The position numbers and the translations under genes were made by a program. 14,412 bases of DNA from Bdellovibrionales bacterium (GTDB lineage Bacteria > Bdellovibrionota > Bacteriovoracia > Bacteriovoracales > Bacteriovoracaceae): NCBI GenBank assembly GCA_005791855.1, contig SXUH01000313.1:1-14412 (forward strand). The letters are read 5' to 3'. Positions 6,746 through 13,563 of this stretch are shown here, one piece after another; positions within the stretch are counted from its first letter, which is position 1; each line of letters opens with the position of its first letter. The notes below the pieces were generated by a model. It ran no database searches and was not told the origin of the DNA. It was given only the letters and a program-made list of their open reading frames with translations.

Positions 6746-7135
6746 ATGAAAATTCTAGCTATGGTCCTTGCTCTCTCGACGACTTCCGCCTTCGCTCAAC
6801 GGTACGCTTCTCTTAACTGCGCAGTGAAAAACCCTTGCCAGTATTCCAAGTCCCACGACCTCGGATACTGCGTCGGGAACACCACCCTTCGGATCAACGA
6901 CAGAGGCCCACGTGGGTACTTCAGCCACCTGGTGGTCGGGAAGTCTTCTGGCCTCGGCGGCGAGCTCATGAGACTTGCTGCGGACATCCCGGTACAGTTC
7001 GCCAATAACAACACCGTCGTCACCGGAACGATCGACCACGGGGACACCTACGTCCGTCTGGCCCTCCGTCCGCAAGGCTTCGCAGGTGTTCTGACCCTCG
7101 AGCAAGACTTCGCTTTCGAAATTCTTTGTAAGTAA
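6746..7135 (+). CDS. Small secreted cysteine-containing protein, unknown function
   Basis: This 129-residue protein has a clear signal peptide (MKILAMVLALSTTSAFA), probably cut after AFA at residue 17. The mature part is about 112 residues with four cysteines: NC and PC close together, YC, and LC at the very end. That pattern suggests two disulfides in a compact, beta-rich fold. I recognise no family. The ATG follows CAGGAG at good spacing. A strong Rho-independent terminator begins 27 bp after the stop, so this is a single-gene transcript. It is divergent from the isonitrile operon and could share regulation through the common gap, but nothing shows that directly. Confidence 0.78.
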   Translation: MKILAMVLALSTTSAFAQRYASLNCAVKNPCQYSKSHDLGYCVGNTTLRINDRGPRGYFSHLVVGKSSGLGGELMRLAADIPVQFANNNTVVTGTIDHGDTYVRLALRPQGFAGVLTLEQDFAFEILCK

Positions 7136-7161
7136 ATTGATTCTCCGTTTCACGATCTGGC

Positions 7162-7191
7162 GAGGCCCGGTGTTCACCGGGCCTCTTTCAT
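7162..7191 (+). terminator. Rho-independent terminator after the 6746-7135 gene
   Basis: GAGGCCCGGT (7162-7171) pairs perfectly with ACCGGGCCTC (7176-7185) across a GTTC loop and is followed by TTTCAT. The stem is ten base pairs and GC-rich. The T-run is short but on the correct side for the plus strand. It separates the small secreted gene from the glycosidase gene at 7255. Confidence 0.85.
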
Positions 7192-7242
7192 ACCCCATTT
7201 AAAATTAAGGTAGCCGACCTGTACGCTAGGTTTTCTTTCTCC

Positions 7243-7254
7243 TATAGTTTTCCC
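7243..7254 (+). promoter_or_regulatory. Candidate -10 element for a leaderless glycosidase transcript
   Basis: TATAGT at 7243-7248 is a good -10 match and lies exactly 6 bp before the ATG at 7255. The bases between, TTTCCC, contain no Shine-Dalgarno sequence. Transcription would then begin at or next to the A of ATG. I see no good -35 at 16-18 bp spacing. Confidence 0.4.
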
Positions 7255-9315
7255 ATGAAAAAATTATCTTGTTCCCTTTCTAAAGTTGTCACAACTCTTT
7301 CCCTCGTTCTCTTCTTTGCGCAGGCTTTCGCCCAGGAAGTGGAACTCACAGAAGCCAACGGTAAGCTCCGGTTAAACTGGGACGCCTTCACTAAAGCGCT
7401 CGAGCCCAGGCTGCGGAAGGTGGTTCCCGAGCTCAGAGACCTGAGGTTCGCCCTTTATCAGAACGGACTGGAAATGGAGGCCGCCACGAGCCTTCCCTGG
7501 TCCCAGCGGCAGCTGGAAGTGACCGTCCCCGAGGGACAGATGGATTACTACCTTGAGATACGGACCAGGGCCGGCAAGGTCCTCCACCGGTCCCCGTACA
7601 TTTTAAGAGAGGTGTTTAATAGCCAGGTTGTTGCACCCGAGAGCTTCTCGAACCTCACGGCGACCCAGCCCCTGCGGGTCGTCCTCCCGGAAAGTCTGAA
7701 ACGATCCACGGGCTATTCAGGTGTGCTCACCGACCTCGCTTACCGGCTCGGCTATAAGAAAGTCGTTTGGATCCTTAAAGAAACCGCCGACCCCGCGCTG
7801 CGGAAGCTGATCGAGGGCCTGAAGGGGAGCCTCGGTATCCGGATCAACATGAACGGTGACGGTACTCCGAGATCGGTCCTCGTCTTAAATGCGAGGAACG
7901 AGGTTTTAAGCGAAGTCGCTCCTGAGAACTTCTACTTCAAAGTGGACGCCGCCTTCAACGGAAATGCGTTCTTCTGGGATGACATGCTGGTATGCCTCGC
8001 CACGGTCCAGCACCATCCGTGGTTAGTCCAGTCGACGATCCAATTCTGGCTGGACGTCCAGGCCAAGAACAGCGGACTGATCCCCCGGGAAGTTCGCAAG
8101 ACCAACATGCTGAGTTTCTTCTTCCCGGAGATCATCGAAGTCGGCCGACCCACGAGACCCAATCTGCAACTCATAAACCCCTACCTCATGGACTGGGTTG
8201 CCGATGAGCTCTTCCGCTACGACCCCTCGAAGGAGAATCGGGCGCTACTAATGAAAGTGGCCCAGTCCATAGAAGACTACACGGAGTGGATGAAGAAGAA
8301 CCGGTCGGTCTATACCAAGGGTGGCAAGTGGATCGGGTACGTGATCAGCGCCCTTGGATCAGGGCTGGATGACTCGAGAGGACGGCGGGGAGATTACTAC
8401 ACTCCCGAAGCCTCCGAGACCGCCTGGGTCGATCTCATCTCTCACCACGTGTCGATGCACAAGCACCTGGTAACCTGGTACGAGATGTTCCTGAAGGATG
8501 AGAACCTTCCCGTCGAGGATAAAAAGAAGTACGAGCTCAAGCTCCTGGCCGCGCGCAGGGAAGTTACCGAGAAGGAAGCCATCCTCAATACACTCTACTG
8601 GAATGAGGAAGAAGCACTGTACTTCGACCTGATCCCTGACGGAACCGGCGGGCACAAGCATGACATGGCCTACTACTCGATCAGCGGTCTCTGGCCCCTC
8701 TACTCTGGCAGCGTGCCGGAAGAAAGGTTCGCTCGGTTCGTGGAGAAGAACTTCGCGCCGGAACGATTCGGAGGGGAGTTCCCGTTACCCGCCAACTCCA
8801 GGCACCATATCCCCCAGGTTGAGCCAGAAGAAGATGGCTACTGGGCGAAGTGGTCTCACTGGCCAAGCATGGCGGCGACGGTAGCGAGGGGCTTCTCCCT
8901 CCAAGGCAAGCCTGACCTCGCAGCGGACGTGACCTTCAAATTCCTGCGGGGAATGGAGGAAGCAAGCACCGCCACCATCGCTGAGTTCTATGGAGAATTT
9001 TTCCAGGGTGGCCGCATCCGTTCGCGCATCGGGCAGCTGGCCCGGCACCACACTCGGCTTGATTTCACGGGGTGGGGGAAGACCCCCCCGATCTACAACC
9101 TAATAAAGTATGGCCTCGGGATGAGACCCGAAGCCGACGGGACCGTGACCTGGAATCCGACCTTCGAACTCCAGGTGAACGAGAGAGTAGAACTGCGGAA
9201 CATCCTCCTGCACGGAAAGCGGATGGACCTGGTGCTGAAGAGGAACGCCGATGGAACCTACGCGATTGAGGCTCCATCGGGACTCGTTGTTCGAAGTCGG
9301 TTGATCCAGAGGTAG
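7255..9315 (+). CDS. Secreted GH63-like (alpha/alpha)6-barrel glycoside hydrolase
   Basis: This is a 686-residue exported enzyme. A signal peptide (basic start, then VVTTLSLVLFFAQAFA) is cut near residue 26. The next 200 residues are probably a beta-rich domain. The catalytic (alpha/alpha)6 part runs from about 220 to 620. It shows FFWDDML, GSGLDDSRG (368-376) with D372 or D373 as candidate general acid, SETAWVDL (387-394), YWAKWSHWPSMAATVARG around 529-546, and TIAEFYGEF (574-582) with E577 as candidate base. These match the layout of GH63 and related trehalase-like glucosidases, where SGLDD, YWRG-x-IW and TIxExY occur in this order. The substrate is unknown; alpha-glucosidic or mannosylglycerate-type sugars are known for relatives. 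There is no Shine-Dalgarno. The stop abuts the stop of the convergent PLP gene with no base between. Confidence 0.8.
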   Translation: MKKLSCSLSKVVTTLSLVLFFAQAFAQEVELTEANGKLRLNWDAFTKALEPRLRKVVPELRDLRFALYQNGLEMEAATSLPWSQRQLEVTVPEGQMDYYLEIRTRAGKVLHRSPYILREVFNSQVVAPESFSNLTATQPLRVVLPESLKRSTGYSGVLTDLAYRLGYKKVVWILKETADPALRKLIEGLKGSLGIRINMNGDGTPRSVLVLNARNEVLSEVAPENFYFKVDAAFNGNAFFWDDMLVCLATVQHHPWLVQSTIQFWLDVQAKNSGLIPREVRKTNMLSFFFPEIIEVGRPTRPNLQLINPYLMDWVADELFRYDPSKENRALLMKVAQSIEDYTEWMKKNRSVYTKGGKWIGYVISALGSGLDDSRGRRGDYYTPEASETAWVDLISHHVSMHKHLVTWYEMFLKDENLPVEDKKKYELKLLAARREVTEKEAILNTLYWNEEEALYFDLIPDGTGGHKHDMAYYSISGLWPLYSGSVPEERFARFVEKNFAPERFGGEFPLPANSRHHIPQVEPEEDGYWAKWSHWPSMAATVARGFSLQGKPDLAADVTFKFLRGMEEASTATIAEFYGEFFQGGRIRSRIGQLARHHTRLDFTGWGKTPPIYNLIKYGLGMRPEADGTVTWNPTFELQVNERVELRNILLHGKRMDLVLKRNADGTYAIEAPSGLVVRSRLIQR

Positions 9316-10122
9316 TCAGCGAGCCACGTTCCACCAGAAAGCCCCGTCCGCCGCGTGCTCCTCGAAGAACGAGAAGAGCTTCGCATCGTAGTAGAGGTTC
9401 GACGGGACCGGCGGGAGGTCCTGGCAGGGATCGTGGAACCGCTGCGGGGACCGCAGGTACGTGACCCGCTGGTCTCCGGCGATCGAAGCGATCCGCTGGT
9501 CCGCCTCCGGCAGGACGTTCACGTTCACTCCGACGAGCTTCACCTCCGCTCCGACGACTCTCTTGAAGACGTTGAGCAGGGTTCCGCTGCCGATGGGGAG
9601 CCAGAGCTCCTTGATCTTGTAGACCGAGTTGAGGGCCCACCAGTGGCGGGAGATTTCCTCCTCGAGGAGGGTTCGGAACGCAACGGAGTTGAACCCGAGG
9701 GGGATGAGCTTGACCCGGTTCTGCAGGGCCGCGTAGCTCTGAGACTTCGCCTGGGCATCGGCCAGGGTGTGGCAGAGGATGAGCCGCGCCCCGAAGCTCT
9801 TAGCGATCTTCGAGAACTCATGGACGTACTCACCGCTCTCCTTCTCACAGAAGAGCGTGCACTGGGCCCCGAGCTCCTTGCAGGCGTAGGCGAGGGCGAT
9901 CTGCGCGAAGCCGGAGAACGGACTGGCGTAGATGAAGTGGTTATGGCCTTCTTCGATCAGGCCCTTGAGGTACGGGATGATGGCCCGCTGCTTGGTGCCG
10001 GCGACCAGGAGGTCGTCCCGCACCACGAACATGGACTTCGCGTCCGTGATCTGGATCGGGGAGACTACTGGTCTGGGGGAGTAGTCTTTTGCTACGGTGC
10101 GTGTTTCCAGGGCGACGGACAT
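9316..10122 (-). CDS. PLP-dependent enzyme, fold-type II (ACC deaminase/D-cysteine desulfhydrase-like)
   Basis: This is a 268-residue protein resembling the tryptophan-synthase-beta superfamily. VVRDDLLVAGTKQRA near residues 33-47 parallels the K-x-E-D-L-x-x-G-G-N-K-x-R-K segment of ACC deaminase and D-cysteine desulfhydrase, and the Lys in GTKQR would form the PLP Schiff base. SPFSGFAQIALAYACKELGAQ follows, as in the small domain of that family, but the usual S-N-H is replaced by S-G-F. GSGTLLN near residue 178 would bind the PLP phosphate. At 268 residues it is shorter than typical family members (about 330). The reaction is unknown, so I do not assign deaminase activity. The start follows GGAGG. 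It is divergent from the LysR gene 97 bp away and may be controlled by it. A role in supplying or processing an amino acid for the isonitrile pathway is speculation. Confidence 0.75.
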   Translation of the reverse strand: MSVALETRTVAKDYSPRPVVSPIQITDAKSMFVVRDDLLVAGTKQRAIIPYLKGLIEEGHNHFIYASPFSGFAQIALAYACKELGAQCTLFCEKESGEYVHEFSKIAKSFGARLILCHTLADAQAKSQSYAALQNRVKLIPLGFNSVAFRTLLEEEISRHWWALNSVYKIKELWLPIGSGTLLNVFKRVVGAEVKLVGVNVNVLPEADQRIASIAGDQRVTYLRSPQRFHDPCQDLPPVPSNLYYDAKLFSFFEEHAADGAFWWNVAR

Positions 10123-10219
10123 GGGATCCTCCGATTCTTCTGCCCTTATTGATACCGAGGATTAGACATTCTTGAAATTATGTAATAGCAATAGTCACCA
10201 TTCCCGGGAGGAATACCAG
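10123..10219. promoter_or_regulatory. Divergent LysR/PLP-gene promoter region
   Basis: The gap between the PLP-enzyme gene (minus) and the LysR gene (plus) is 97 bp and AT-rich. LysR proteins often bind such a gap and control the neighbour and themselves. GATACC at 10151-10156 resembles one arm of the dyad upstream of isnA. I cannot define -35/-10 boxes with confidence. Ribosome binding sites are clear: GGAGG for the PLP gene and GGGAGG for the LysR gene. Confidence 0.45.
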
Positions 10220-11044
10220 ATGAAGCCCTTCAAGCGTGAGTACGAGTACTTCCTCCTCCTCTGCCGAAGCCTGAATATCTCAGGGGCCGCCGAGGAGGCG
10301 GGGATCCAGCAAGCGGGCCTCTCGAAGTCCTTAAGGTCGCTCGAAGACGAGCTCAAACAGCCCCTGTTCTACCGCACCAACCGGGGCCTCCGCCTCACGC
10401 CCTACGGGGAGATCTTTAAGAATCTCCTCACCAGCACCGCGACCAACTGGGAGCTCTCACTGGAAAAGGAGCTCACGAAGTTCAACGAAGTCGCGGGGAG
10501 CTTTAAGATCGGCTCCCACGCGGCCGTCGCCAATGGCCTCATGGGGAAGTTCTATCCGCGGCTGGTCGAGGAGAACGAGGGCCTTCGCCTCAAGCTCGAG
10601 CTCAAGCGCTCGGCCGAGGTGACCCGCGACGTGGTGGAGTACAACCTGGACTTCGGCGTCGTCGTCAACCCGACCAGGCACGAGGACCTGGTGATCACGG
10701 AGCTCCAGCGGGACTTCAGCGCTCTCTGGGCGTCGACCAAGGAGCCCCAGAAGCGAGTTCTCTATTACAACCCGGAGATGCTGGAGATCGTCCAGACCCT
10801 GAAGAAGTACTCCCGGTACAAGCTAGTGGAGGTCGGAGACTACGAGGTCATCGCCTCCCTCGGAAGACGGTCCCAGGGAGTCTGCCTGCTCCCGAGTGCG
10901 GTGGCGGGGAGGTCCCCGGGTCTGCACCAGATCGGAAGGCCCGTGATGGAAGCGAAGATCTGCCTCATCTACCGGCACGACATCCTGAAGAGCAGGGCGT
11001 TCCAGGAGATCGTCCGGAGCATCCGGCAGAGCTTCAGGCTCTAG
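10220..11044 (+). CDS. LysR-type transcriptional regulator
   Basis: This is a 274-residue regulator, slightly shorter than the usual 290-310. The N-terminal winged helix-turn-helix covers about residues 5-65: YFLLLCRSLNISGAAEEAG, then IQQAGLSKSLRSLEDEL, then LFYRTNRGLRLTPYG. Each part matches the LysR pattern. The remainder is a reduced periplasmic-binding-like effector domain. The ATG at 10220 follows GGGAGGAATACC. An in-frame ATG at 10172 would add 16 residues without its own ribosome binding site. The gene is divergent from the PLP enzyme, the usual target arrangement. The isonitrile operon begins 3.7 kb away. By analogy with the LysR regulator PtxR, which controls pvc genes in Pseudomonas aeruginosa, this protein could control isnA, but that is inference. 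No terminator was found after it. Confidence 0.9.
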   Translation: MKPFKREYEYFLLLCRSLNISGAAEEAGIQQAGLSKSLRSLEDELKQPLFYRTNRGLRLTPYGEIFKNLLTSTATNWELSLEKELTKFNEVAGSFKIGSHAAVANGLMGKFYPRLVEENEGLRLKLELKRSAEVTRDVVEYNLDFGVVVNPTRHEDLVITELQRDFSALWASTKEPQKRVLYYNPEMLEIVQTLKKYSRYKLVEVGDYEVIASLGRRSQGVCLLPSAVAGRSPGLHQIGRPVMEAKICLIYRHDILKSRAFQEIVRSIRQSFRL

Positions 11045-11125
11045 AATGGGCGTTTTTTTACCAATGTCCGTGGAATCCTTACGGGGGGAGGTAGATTCCT
11101 CTGGTCTGGCGGCACGCTGATATTT

Positions 11126-11139
11126 TACTGTACCGACCT
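11126..11139 (+). promoter_or_regulatory. Candidate -10 element for a leaderless DJ-1 family transcript
   Basis: TACTGT at 11126-11131 lies 8 bp before the ATG at 11140. The bases between, ACCGACCT, are not purine-rich, so no Shine-Dalgarno is present. Together these suggest a transcript starting at or very near the start codon. The hexamer is a weaker -10 match than the one before 7255. Confidence 0.3.
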
Positions 11140-11952
11140 ATGAAAACATACATCCTTGGTTTACTCTTAGTTATGAGCAACACCCTCGCCGCCCGCACCA
11201 TCAAGGTCCTCATCCCCCTTCCGTCCCGGGACTTCGATCCGACGGAGGTGGCCGTCTCCTGGAAGAACCTGCGGGACCTCGACGTGACCTTCGCCACTCC
11301 CGACGGAGAGGTCGCGGCCGAAGACCCACGGATGATGAGCGGAGAAGGCCTGGGCGCCTTCAAGTTCATGCTCCGGGCCGACAGGGCCGCGAGGCTCGCC
11401 ATGGAGGAGTTGAAGAAGACTCGCGAGTTCAACCATCCCATCACCTACAAAGACATCAGAGTGGAAGACTTCGACGGCATCCTCCTTCCGGGGGGCCACG
11501 CTCCGGCCATGCGGGCCTACATGGAGTCCACCCTCCTCCAGATGAAGGTCGCCCAGTTCTTCGATAGCAATAAACCCATGGCGGCCATCTGCCACGGCGT
11601 CGTCCTCGCGGCGAGGAGCATCTCCCAGAAGACCGGGAAGTCCATCCTCTACCAGAAGAACGTGACGGCCCTGGTGAAGACCAGCGAGCTTCTGGCCTGG
11701 AACCTCACCAAGAAGCGCCTCGGGAACTATTACCGCACGTACCCCGACACCACCGTGGAAGACGAGGTGGTCTCGACCCTCATCGACAAGAAGAACTTCC
11801 ACCACGGCCCGCCGACGCTGCTCAAAGATACTCCGACGTCGACCTGGAAGGGCTTCGCCGTGGTCGACGGTAACCTCGTGACCGCGCGGTGGCCCGGCGA
11901 CGTCAATAAGTTCTCCCTGTCCTTCCGTGAGCTCCTGGAGAGAAACCGCTAG
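11140..11952 (+). CDS. Exported DJ-1/PfpI (Hsp31-like) family protein
   Basis: This is a 270-residue protein of the type 1 glutamine amidotransferase-like superfamily. Family features are in order: LPSRDFDPTEVAVSWKNL near 26-43, FATPDGE, GEGLGAFKFML, LLPGGHAPAMR (115-125), and the nucleophile elbow AAICHGV with C151 followed by H152. A late DGNLVTARWPGD is also typical. Relatives act as glyoxalases, deglycases, chaperones or amidohydrolases, usually in the cytoplasm. Unusually, this one begins with a signal peptide (MKTYILGLLLVMSNTLAA), so it should work in the periplasm or outside. No Shine-Dalgarno precedes the ATG. Its TAG overlaps the TAG of the convergent AraC gene on the other strand within a shared CTAG. 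Confidence 0.88.
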   Translation: MKTYILGLLLVMSNTLAARTIKVLIPLPSRDFDPTEVAVSWKNLRDLDVTFATPDGEVAAEDPRMMSGEGLGAFKFMLRADRAARLAMEELKKTREFNHPITYKDIRVEDFDGILLPGGHAPAMRAYMESTLLQMKVAQFFDSNKPMAAICHGVVLAARSISQKTGKSILYQKNVTALVKTSELLAWNLTKKRLGNYYRTYPDTTVEDEVVSTLIDKKNFHHGPPTLLKDTPTSTWKGFAVVDGNLVTARWPGDVNKFSLSFRELLERNR

Positions 11953-12686
11953 TCGGCCCGGAACTTCCTCGGCGAGGTCATGAGGAACCTCCTGGCCGAA
12001 GAGTGGAACCGGCTCTGGGTTTCGAAGCCCACCGTCCTCGAGACGTCGGCCACCTTCTTCCCCTGGGCGATGTAGTACACCGACACCAGGGACCGCAGGA
12101 GGTTCCGGTAGTCCACCGGGGAGATGCCGAGGTCCCTCTGGAACGAGGTGCTGATCCGGGCGTTCGAGAGCTGGAGCTTCTTTGCGATGGCGGTGATCTT
12201 CACCCCCTTGTTGTACTCCAGGTCCAGGATGGTCTTTATCTTCCTCGTCACCACGTTGGCCTTCTTACACCGGTCCACGTAGGTGATGATCCTGGACGCC
12301 TTGAGCAGGCTGACCGCTTCCTCGCGGCTCGCGGGAACCCGCCAGTCCTTCGGCTCGAAGATGAAGGGCCTGGAGAGCTCCTCGGCGGAAGGGGTCTCCG
12401 GAAGAGGGAGGTCGGACCAGCAGCCGATGGAGTGGTAGCTCGCGGCCTGGAACTCGCCGTAGCTCAGGCTCCAGGAAGGCATGAAGAGGCCAAAGCGTCT
12501 TAGGCCTATGTCTCTCAGGGTTTCACCGTCGTGGAACAGCACCTCGCCCTCCTGGATGTCCATGAGGACGTAGAACCACACGTGGCCCCGGGTGTTGAAG
12601 CGCTTCCTCGTCTCCAGTTTCCTGGTCTCTTCGAAGATCCCCCAGTGGGGATCCTTGAAGGCGAATTTCCAGCTCGAATCCTGCAT
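11949..12686 (-). CDS. AraC-family transcriptional regulator
   Basis: This is a 245-residue protein. The C-terminal 85 or so residues form the double helix-turn-helix of AraC/XylS regulators. The first helix pair covers ITAIAKKLQLSNARISTSFQ (164-183). The second covers VADVSRTVGFETQSRFHSSA, followed by the typical end TSPRKFR. The N-terminal 130 residues should sense a ligand, but I do not recognise the domain. The motif GISPVDYRNLLR joins the two halves, as expected. The ATG at 12686 has only a weak ribosome binding site (AGCTGG). The gene is divergent from the secreted-protein gene at 12762 (75 bp gap), a likely target, and convergent with the DJ-1 gene, sharing four bases at the stops. Confidence 0.85.
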   Translation of the reverse strand: MQDSSWKFAFKDPHWGIFEETRKLETRKRFNTRGHVWFYVLMDIQEGEVLFHDGETLRDIGLRRFGLFMPSWSLSYGEFQAASYHSIGCWSDLPLPETPSAEELSRPFIFEPKDWRVPASREEAVSLLKASRIITYVDRCKKANVVTRKIKTILDLEYNKGVKITAIAKKLQLSNARISTSFQRDLGISPVDYRNLLRSLVSVYYIAQGKKVADVSRTVGFETQSRFHSSARRFLMTSPRKFRAD

Positions 12687-12746
12687 GCCAGCTATGTTAA
12701 ACCAGATGGGTAATGTTTACAACAATGTCCTCCGGGAGAAGAATCC

Positions 12747-12761
12747 TGGTACTATCGGGCC
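12747..12761 (+). promoter_or_regulatory. Candidate extended -10 element for a leaderless transcript
   Basis: TGGTACTAT (12747-12755) fits the extended -10 pattern TG-N-TAnnnT, ending exactly 6 bp before the ATG at 12762. The spacer CGGGCC has no useful Shine-Dalgarno. A purine run, GGGAGAAG, lies too far upstream to serve. This supports a leaderless mRNA. It falls in the 75-bp gap that also must hold the AraC promoter. Confidence 0.4.
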
Positions 12762-13442
12762 ATGAAGATCTTCGTTCTCCTCTTCCTCCTCTCCGGTACC
12801 GCCGTCGCCTCCTCGTGCTTCGAAGAGCACCTGCGGGACTCCATCGCCGTTAACCGGAGCAACCGGGCGGCGTACGCGGAGCTCTCCGGAGGAAAGTCGA
12901 ACACGGTCCTGAACCTTCTCATCGGCCTTGAGCGGCTGAGCCTCGCCTCCGCCTGGTACTTCGACTGGCGGGCGAAGGAATACAACCAGAAGGGGATCCG
13001 GCTATTCTGCGATGAGTTCCTTCCCATGAAGAAGAAGCCCGTGGTGAGAAGCGCTCCGGGGCCCAAGCTCCGCCCCTTCGACTGGGAGAGCTATGAGAAA
13101 GAGCTCTCGGACGCCGTCGGGAGGAAGGACGTCGAAGGGATCAAGGCGCAGTCGCTCGCAGCGGTGCGAAGCCTCGAGGCCCACCCGGGCACCTACTGCA
13201 TGCTCCGGCACCTCTTCGAGTCCATCTACCGGTTCGCCTACTTCCTGCCGGTGCACGCCGAGAAGGCCCGGGCCACCGGGCTAGAGGATCCGACCTCCCT
13301 CTCCCTCTTCGCCATCCGCCTGCAGGTGTTGAGTCTCATCACGGTCCACAAGATCGACCGGATGTCCGCGCCGGTGCAGGAGCTCGGGGTTCCGCTCCTG
13401 TGCAACGACCTCCCGCCGCTGCTCGACGATCTTACTCTCTAG
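12762..13442 (+). CDS. Secreted protein with an internal tandem duplication, unknown function
   Basis: This is a 226-residue exported protein (signal peptide MKIFVLLFLLSGTAVA, cut near residue 16). I do not recognise a family. It appears to be two copies of one unit of about 70 residues. Unit 1 (19-89) begins CFEEHLRDSI, has LSLAS near 59, and ends GIRLFCDEFLPM. Unit 2 (146-220) begins CMLRHLFESI, has LSLIT near 190, and ends GVPLLCNDLPPL. The distance from LSL to the closing motif is the same in both. Each unit has one Cys at each end (C19/C83, C146/C214), so each probably forms its own disulfide around a helical hairpin. The linker (90-145) is basic, then acidic. It lacks a Shine-Dalgarno and is divergent from the AraC gene, which may regulate it. 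Confidence 0.78.
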   Translation: MKIFVLLFLLSGTAVASSCFEEHLRDSIAVNRSNRAAYAELSGGKSNTVLNLLIGLERLSLASAWYFDWRAKEYNQKGIRLFCDEFLPMKKKPVVRSAPGPKLRPFDWESYEKELSDAVGRKDVEGIKAQSLAAVRSLEAHPGTYCMLRHLFESIYRFAYFLPVHAEKARATGLEDPTSLSLFAIRLQVLSLITVHKIDRMSAPVQELGVPLLCNDLPPLLDDLTL

Positions 13443-13563
13443 AAACTGCCCTACCTTGTTGGTGCTGGGAATAGTTCAAGGTAAATTCTTGCTCTGACTT
13501 TTATTTTCTGACGAGCGTCACTTAACTTTAGAATTAAAGTCATAGCAGCATCTCCTGTAGGAC
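13443..13563. other. AT-rich gap before the transposase, possible IS left end
   Basis: This 121-bp stretch is clearly more AT-rich than the genes to its left. It contains two inverted repeats: TACCTTG (13452-13458) with CAAGGTA (13477-13483), and ACTTTA (13525-13530) with TAAAGT (13535-13540) around a 4-base loop. Neither has a T-run that would make it a good terminator. If the downstream transposase belongs to a complete element, its left inverted repeat should lie here, but I cannot confirm it without the right end. Confidence 0.4.

Noticed and set aside
7255..9315. Naming the secreted glycosidase a trehalase (GH37)
   Set aside because: The SGLDD motif and overall motif order fit GH63 better than GH37, and the substrate cannot be read from sequence.
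9065..9640. Minus-strand frame spanning the glycosidase end and the PLP gene end
   Set aside because: It crosses two well-supported genes in a different frame and is low-complexity, rich in Arg, Gly, Pro and Ser.
9316..10122. Naming the PLP protein ACC deaminase or D-cysteine desulfhydrase
   Set aside because: The S-N-H segment is missing and the protein is short, so a specific reaction is not supported.
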